64,000 nucleotides of DNA, taken from Isoetes taiwanensis. Lineage: Eukaryota; Streptophyta; Lycopodiopsida; Isoetales; Isoetaceae. Of the stretch, positions 57,959 through 64,000 are shown in pieces (within the stretch, counting starts at the first letter, position 1; every line of letters begins with the position of its first letter). The stretch covers positions 2,233,927 to 2,297,926 of the forward strand of contig JAJEKV010000001.1 of the NCBI GenBank assembly GCA_021234155.1, given 5' to 3'. The translations under genes and the position numbers were made by a program. A model generated the notes under the pieces. The model saw only the letters and a list, made by a program, of their open reading frames with translations. It was not told the DNA's origin and searched no databases.

Positions 57959-59280
57959 AAGGTTAGTTGGATTAGCTCATCGAAACTACTCCTTTACTTC
58001 AAAAATAATTATTACCGTAATAGAAGCAATTGGAATAATCTTAACCCCTATTTACTCGTTGCCCATGTTACGTCAAATGTTCTATGGATATAAAGGGCCA
58101 TTTCCCACTCGCCATTAAGTTAAGTTAATTTAACCGGTTGGTTATCTTTTAACTTAACCGAAAAGAGATTATGCTTTCCCATTAAGGTCGTTAAGTTAAG
58201 ACTAACTTAACGGATTATGAAGATATACATTCCCACTAGACTTGTTAGGGATCACTTAGGTTAAATTCAAAAAATCAACTTAACCTAACATTTATAATGA
58301 GTTGATGTTTCACACTAGTAGTTAAGAGGCTTTGTTAGGTTAGAGATAACTAAGTCCATTTCTCACTTTAGTTAAGAGATGCCATTAAGTTAAAGATATC
58401 TAAAGTATTTCTTAGTTGTTGAAACCAACAATCCATGAAGAGATACAAGGTTTATTTTCGATCTCTTCTATTCTTTATCTGTCTCTATTTTCTCTCTCTC
58501 TGTATTTCTCCGTTTTTAACCTTAATTTGGATGTCTCATTATTTTTAGTGGGTGTCACAGGCATTGGAAAACCGAGGTACACGCCTCCCCGAAAATAACC
58601 TAAGAAATGTTTCCACTATCAGAAAAAGAACTACAAATTCTAGTCATTAGATGTTCAAATATGCTCAAAATATGCTCTAAGGTGCGAAAAATGCCCTAGA
58701 TTTATCCCTTGAGCGGAGGAAATCCAAAAAGCTTTTGATCCTCAAGCTACTCTAGCTATTCAAAGAGATGAAATAAGCCATTTTCATAAAAAAAAAAAAA
58801 AGGGAAGAAAATAACCTAACTAGATTGTTACCCCTTTCTCACTTAACAGTTAGGTTAAGTTAGTTCTTAACCGAGTTAAGTGTACCTTTCCTGGGTCACT
58901 TAACTTCTAGTTTAAAATAAGGGGTCCAGTTAAAATTTTAACTTAACTTAACTTAACTATTATCAGTATGAAAGTGACCTGGTTAAGTTAACTATAGTTA
59001 AAATTTAACCAAGTCCTAACCTAGCTGGTAGTAACTTAAGTGCTAGTGTGAAAGCAAGTTTCCGTTATTTACCCTATTTAACCTAACCTAACTGCCAGTG
59101 GGAATTGACCCTAAGGTTTCTAATGCTCCGATTTCCCACATCATGGATTCTGGACCACGAGAGATTCTCATTCTAATTCGCTTTTTTGTTGCCTATAGTA
59201 GGCTCATGTATGGTTGCCTGATGCTATGGAAGGACCCACTCCTATTTCAGCCCCTATTCATGTTGCTACTAAAAAAGTAA
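57780..59280 (+). pseudogene. Plastid DNA insert (NUPT) with ndhD and ndhF pieces
   Basis: The frame [20 protein letters not shown] continues [10 protein letters not shown] (about 57985-58093). It resumes as VSNAPISHIMDSGPREILIL at about 59115-59176, after a TIR insertion. Both parts match consecutive sequence of plastid NdhD (NDH-1 proton-pumping subunit). Bases about 59217-59272 match another plastid gene, ndhF ([17 protein letters not shown]). The join of ndhD to ndhF is not a normal plastid order, so the insert was rearranged. No transit peptide or promoter is seen, so it is not expected to function. Confidence 0.8.
58094..59111. mobile_element. TIR transposon (Harbinger-like size of target) inside ndhD
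   Basis: The left end GGGCCATTTCCCACTCGCC and the inverted right end GGGTCAATTCCCACTGGC form imperfect TIRs that continue for about 30 bases. The flanks are TAA at 58091-58093 and TAA at 59112-59114. The interior is rich in TTAAGTTAAC-type words and codes for nothing. Removing the element with one TAA leaves the plastid ndhD reading frame continuous, which supports these limits. A 3-bp TAA target suggests the PIF/Harbinger superfamily. Confidence 0.75.
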
Positions 59281-59554
59281 TTTCTAGTAAAAAGAGAAAG
59301 GTTTTGTTTTAAGCAAGAATTAATTAATTAGAGAAATTTTGTTTTCTCGATCGAGAACGAAATAGGTTGTAGTATTCATCAGAAATATAATTATTTGTCT
59401 TAATTTAGGCTAAATCTGAACAACAAAATGTTTAACGCGAGATTCCATATTGTGTTGGCAAATATGCGCTGGGAGACCAGCAATTCAACCTCTAAAATAT
59501 GCACTGAATTGCTTGAACAGATCGCCATAGTGATTTATGGAAGCACAAAACATA

Positions 59555-61363
59555 TTAAATTGAGATAAGACTGTGATCAAACACAAGAGATACGAACAAT
59601 CGCCACGGAAATTTCACTGTGTCCTGGACAGAATCTGGAACAATATCAAGCTGCTTTAATATTCTTGTAATATGTGCCTGTCCTGCTGCTATAGTCTGCG
59701 ACATTTCTATTTCTGTGTAGCCAGTAACAGAAGGCATGTCCACTTCCATTGTCTCAGCTAATCTTCTGACATGTTCAGGGCCCGATGACATTTCGGTTTC
59801 CATGCTGTCTGTACCTCTTAATAATTCCTCTGTAGCAGCTTGCTAAATTCAGGACTGCCATTCTTCTTTAACCATTTCGTGTTACTGTCTTTTGCCTCAT
59901 CCTCAATCTATGCTTGATCAGATCCGATATATTCAAACGTCAAGCAAATGCGCTTCTCGGTCGATTTTCCTGTGAGCATGGGCATTGCTGCGTCAAGCTG
60001 CTGGTTTAATAATTATAACTTCTCGAACTTTGGATCAAGCTCTTCGCATTTCTTTTCAGCTCCTTCTATGAGGGCCCTAGCTTCTGCCAGCCTCTCTTCA
60101 TAGCCTTTGGCATCTAATTTGTCCAATATGTCATCCAAATTAGTCAAATCTGTATGTTGAGTAATATTTACATCGGGTTGATCCGTATTTACTTGGTCAT
60201 CCTTTGCATTGTTTTCTTCTTCCACATGGGAGCTTGGCCTGGCCATCTTCTCCAAGGTCTCAAAAAATGATACCAGGAAATGACATGTACCTTAGCATCA
60301 TCTTCGAATGACACACTCCGTTTTCTCTGGATCACAGCCACCCTAGAGGCTGTACCTGCTGAGAAAAAATCAAGAACAGTCCCGTCAATGGGAACTAGTT
60401 CATTAACTATGTGATAAATGTAAGATGTCTTGGCTTGACTTTTCAAAACAAAGTCACCATCCATGTTCGCCCAAGAAAACTTAGGCTTGCCTGTAAAATA
60501 CATCATGTATTTTTTCTTCAATTTCTCATCCTGCTCTTCGTTGCCTATAATCTCATGTTTCGGAATGGGAGTGCTTTTCGGGGCGTTGTTCACCTGTGTC
60601 AATCTGAGTTCCAAACTAGGCTGCAAGGGAATCACGCGAGCCTCACTTCTGTTAATGGTCACATGCATGATGTAGTCTTGGAACTCTTTGACCATCTTCT
60701 TGCTTACCCAGCCCTACTCTTCATAAGCACCAATGGATACATGTGAACTACCTTGCACCTGACTTTGGCTATATAAGCAATTAGGTAGTTGACCAGATCT
60801 CAAAAACACGACAATGTGATAGACCTTGGCAGTAGTCATGATAGCAATCATGTTGAGGTCCAGATATTTCTTTACATCCCATACTGTGGTGTATCTCCTC
60901 ATGTCAAGAAGCAATGATATAACAATCTTAGATAGTATGCAATACAAGCCAATGTTAGTGAAATTTTAAAGAAACTTCTGGCCTACAGTTAAAAAGATGC
61001 TCATTCATCCCTAGCACTCTCAAGAGTTTATCAGGTATTCCTATTAATCCAACTCTAGGGTATTTCCACCTAAAAAGAATGTTATGGTAAACCTAGTTAA
61101 TAAAAATAGGCACTATATATCCTTACTTTATAAAGAACAAATTTTCTGAGCCATACTAGCTCAACTTTAGAAGCTTTATCAATCCTTTTCTTACTCTGGT
61201 CGATGCCTGGCTCCTTTCTGTCAATCCTTTCTTTGACAACATTATGGGGAATGTCCAAGATAGACCCCTCTTTCAACACTAATTTATCAGCAACCTGCAG
61301 AGAAAAGATAGATAAGACAAAGTTAATGAAATGTAGAAGGAAGCAGGCATTTGCAAGCTGCAA
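59555..61363 (-). pseudogene. N4/N6-type DNA methylase, module B (motif I and flanks)
   Basis: Exon 61127-61294 has canonical CAG/GTAAGG borders and reads VADKLVLKEGSILDIPHNVV, then a basic stretch. Next, 60189 to about 60940 carries WDVKKYLDLNMIAIMTTAKV, an in-frame TAG (60714-60716), KPKFSWANMDGDFVLKSQAK, and GTVLDFFSAGTASRVAVIQR. The last is a degenerate motif I (FSAGT) followed by SFEDD. Further frames (60013-60255, 59555-59803) are acidic or coiled-coil. The motif IV half is not seen. It may be a paralogue of module A or its upstream part. Confidence 0.6.
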
Positions 61364-61399
61364 GCTACAGATGTTTTATGTTCACAACCGTAGTTGCAC

Positions 61400-62580
61400 A
61401 TAGAGAAAAGAAAAATAACCTTGTAATTTACAAGAAAGCTCAAACAGAAGCATAAAGATAGAGGGATTTAACATAAGAACTCAATATTCAGGACATTTAA
61501 TACAAAGAAGTATTGAACATGAGTCTTTGTCAAATACTAACAGAAATGATGTTGTTGTTAAAGTACCTTCTTTAATTGCACTTCTTAATATGATCGTGAG
61601 GTACAAACATGCTCTGAAGGACTGATTCTAACCTGCATAACAGGGTAATTGACCAGAAACGCCACAACTTTATCCTCCAAATATAATATACAGATATCAG
61701 ACTATTATTACCTTTAGATGTCGAAAGCTTGTGAATCAAACAATGTGGTAGCTCCGGGCAGCATTTCATGATCCATTTCAATGTTGTAATGCCTTATGTA
61801 GGAACATTTCCAACCAAATTACAGCTGCAAGCAGCCATAGATCTATGGCCTTATGCTTCTCTGCAAAGAAAGATGAAAATGTTAAGGAATAGAGATCAGT
61901 GAAATGGCAGCAGCATGGTAGGCTTACCGTAGATGATCATTTGCTCACAAGCAGAATGCCTTTGCCACAATGAATCACAATGCTTCACCCCATGGATGTC
62001 CCTGTTTAAATAAAACAGTCAGTGATTAATCTGAAGGAAAAATAAAAGGGAAAGAGGAAAGGAGATCAGCGTCTTCATGCTTCACTGGATTCCAGAGATA
62101 GATGTGAAGCCAGACCGGATTTTCCAAGACCATTTCCTGGCCTCTGTGCACTGCTAAGCTACAGAAGCCTCACCCAATTTCAGAGCAAGCCAGCGCCTTC
62201 ATCCTCCACCAAATTTGCTAACACCATTTTCTGGCTGCTGTTTACTGCTAAGCTTCAGAAGATGCTACATGCGCCATCGCCATCGCCATTGCTGGAGTTG
62301 TGGATCGCTGGAGCCATCGCCATAGCCATACCATACCAAAGCGCTAGAGCCATCGTCATCGCCATAGCCATAGACATACCAAAGCGGCCAAGGTGGGATA
62401 CAGGGCAGGCGGAAAATGAAACCGTTTAAGCCCAACCAATAGGATGAGAGGACCTGGATCTAGGACCATCTCGACCGTTGAATTATAACATCTGCTTCCT
62501 ATGATTTTGCCAAGCTAGAATTAAGGGTTTTTGTTTTTGGGTTGCCCGAAGGGCCAACCTTAGGTCTAATGGAGGTGAGA
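61400..62580. other. Intergenic with GCCATC simple repeat
   Basis: No gene recognised. Short repeats of GCCATCGCCAT and GCCATAGCCATA type fill about 62270-62375. Possible 5' exons of the module B methylase could lie at 61.5-62.2 kb, but none is recognisable. Confidence 0.35.
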
Positions 62581-62859
62581 AGGGAATATGCCTCGTTTAT
62601 ACTAGAACAAGGGCCCAGATTTGAGCATGCGATGAAGGGGACAAATGAGATTCAAGGTAGAGAACTTCCCATGCAAAAAGCCGTAGAAGCCAAAGAGCAG
62701 TGGGAATTCTAGAGTTTTCATGCGCGGAACGTTAGAGAGATAAGTAATGTCGAGCCCTGTTCTAACATCTGCAAATCCACTCATTTTTTCTTCATGACTT
62801 CTGAACTTGACATAATCCAACTTAGATAGGGTGTACACCCACCACACTAGCTTCAAAAG

Positions 62860-63176
62860 ACCACACTTTGGCTTCGCTCATCCTCTACAACACAGCAAGT
62901 TTGGATTTAGAAACCTTGATGCCCAACAACGAATTGTCAAAGCATTCAGGTGCTCATCAATTGCTAATGAGGTGAAGAGCCATATTTGGAAGCACTATCT
63001 TCAGATTCATACTTACTTATGAGTTTTTGCTTGCTCTTCATATTGTTTAGATGTTGTATTTAAGTGGGGTGGTTTTGCTCTGGTGTACATTCTCTCCACT
63101 GAGTTTTTAGTCCCCATTGTACTCTGTAACTTTCACTGGATAATAAAGGCTCAAGTCCTTTGAAAAAAAAAAAAAA
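62860..63176 (+). other. Retroposed transcript 3' end with poly(A) tail
   Basis: AATAAA at 63143-63148 is followed 14 bases later by a run of 14 A (63163-63176). This is the pattern of a polyadenylated RNA copied back into DNA, as a LINE 3' end or processed pseudogene. The frame at 62831-63022 gives no recognisable product. The upstream limit is uncertain. Confidence 0.55.
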
Positions 63177-63187
63177 CACTTCAACTT

Positions 63188-63280
63188 CTTAACACACTTT
63201 TTGCAAAACATCCGAAAAACTTCCATCATAAAAAAAGAAAACACTTTTTGCAAAACATCCGAAAAACTTGCATCATCAAA
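63188..63280. repeat. Short tandem repeat, about 42-50 bp
   Basis: AACAC(AC)TTTTTGCAAAACATC and CGAAAAACTT(C/G)CATCAT occur twice in a row, separated by an A-rich spacer. Confidence 0.8.
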
Positions 63281-63643
63281 CTAGTTGTCATGACCAGGTC
63301 ATTTTGGAGTTTTACATTGCAAATTTGGACATGAATGTGTCTTCCTTCTTCAATGGGCCTTTAGGTTCGAAGGATGTTTGCGCTTTGTAAAACAACAGGG
63401 TTTTTGCCAAAGGATTTGCATAACTAACAACCCATGTCATTCTAGCATTGATGGAGCATAAACATGAAGGGCAACACAATATATTATGTAGCTTCCATGC
63501 TTTTTGTTTTGATGAGAAGGAAAGAATGGCAAATGCTCTGTGAGTTGAGGTTTTGTCCTAATAGCTGACCGGTAAAGAACTCTGTATCTTCATCAGATTC
63601 AATAATGTAATTATTGGAGTAGAAACCTTAATGCATTGAATAC

Positions 63644-63782
63644 ATCTGCCGACAGAGCCCAGCAAACTCACATGTGTATTTCAACTACAAATGAAAAAAA
63701 TTGACATTTCTACATCTGCCAGCACAGAGTCCAGCAAGCTCATAGGTGCATTTTGATTACAAATGAAAGAAATTGACATTTC
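63644..63782. repeat. Imperfect tandem repeat, about 68 bp x 2
   Basis: ACATCTGCC(G/A)..ACAGAG(C/T)CCAGCAA...AAATTGACATTTCT is present at about 63644-63713 and 63711-63782 with scattered differences. Confidence 0.8.
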
Positions 63783-64000
63783 TGACTTGAATACAATATA
63801 CTCGGAGTTCAAAAGGTGAAGAACGATTCTGAATGCTATCTGATTCATATCCGGTAAAAGCAACCCACTTGAAAAACCGCCCAATTTTGTAAGCTTGAAC
63901 AACCAAATTACCCTGAAATATGACGAGCTGCGAGTTGAAGCATGTGCCACAACTGAAACTCCAGCCTCTACAACCATTCTCCAGCCTGCTACAAAATAGC

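Noticed and set aside
62541-62565. GCCCGAAGGGC palindrome as a third end of the cargo-carrying transposon
   Set aside because: Only the short palindrome is similar; the long flanking end sequence is absent.

Overview
The window looks like a repeat-rich nuclear stretch of a land plant. The evidence is an intact plant-type NPH3/BTB gene, a CACTIN gene with introns, a PLS-class PPR pseudogene, plant-type Ty3/Gypsy retrotransposons, and a piece of plastid DNA carrying ndhD and ndhF. A plastid with ndh genes argues against Pinaceae and gnetophytes if that insert came from the host's own lineage. A bacterial-style (N4/N6) DNA methylase relic would suit a fern, lycophyte, bryophyte or other non-flowering plant, but the species cannot be fixed from sequence alone. 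No tRNA, rRNA or CRISPR was recognised.

Layout. 1.46-3.9 kb: a decayed LINE (minus strand). 4.1-5.4 kb: a terminal-inverted-repeat (TIR) element carrying an EXORDIUM-like fragment, with a MITE-like inverted-repeat element inside. 7.25-8.94 kb: the only clearly intact host gene, a 563-aa BTB/NPH3 protein. 10.24-23.13 kb: a complete Ty3/Gypsy element on the plus strand, with 2.17-kb LTRs, ATACA target duplication, tRNA-Gln-type primer site, and an extra RNase H placed before the reverse transcriptase. Its 3' LTR is interrupted by a 2.46-kb transposon that carries a cyclin-T gene fragment. 23.71-38.68 kb: a chromodomain Ty3/Gypsy element on the minus strand with three LTRs inside one CTAAG target duplication, plus about 3.7 kb of extra reading frames before gag.

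41-46 kb: low-information DNA with a PPR pseudogene and several fold-back hairpins. 46.96-49.19 kb: CACTIN (minus strand), recognisable from end to end but with three single-base frame problems. 49.70-52.56 kb: a second copy of the cargo-carrying transposon, with the same ends and a different intron-containing gene fragment. 56.4-57.4 and 59.6-61.4 kb: two modules of a beta-order N4/N6 DNA methylase, each with a nonsense codon. Between them, 57.7-59.3 kb: a rearranged plastid insert split by a 1-kb TIR element with TAA target duplication. 62-64 kb: a retroposed poly(A) sequence and short tandem repeats.

The main themes are repeated capture of host gene fragments by three non-autonomous elements, nested insertions whose order can be read from target duplications, and small indels in GC-rich contexts that may be consensus errors. 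Motifs were read by eye from translations; no database search was run.
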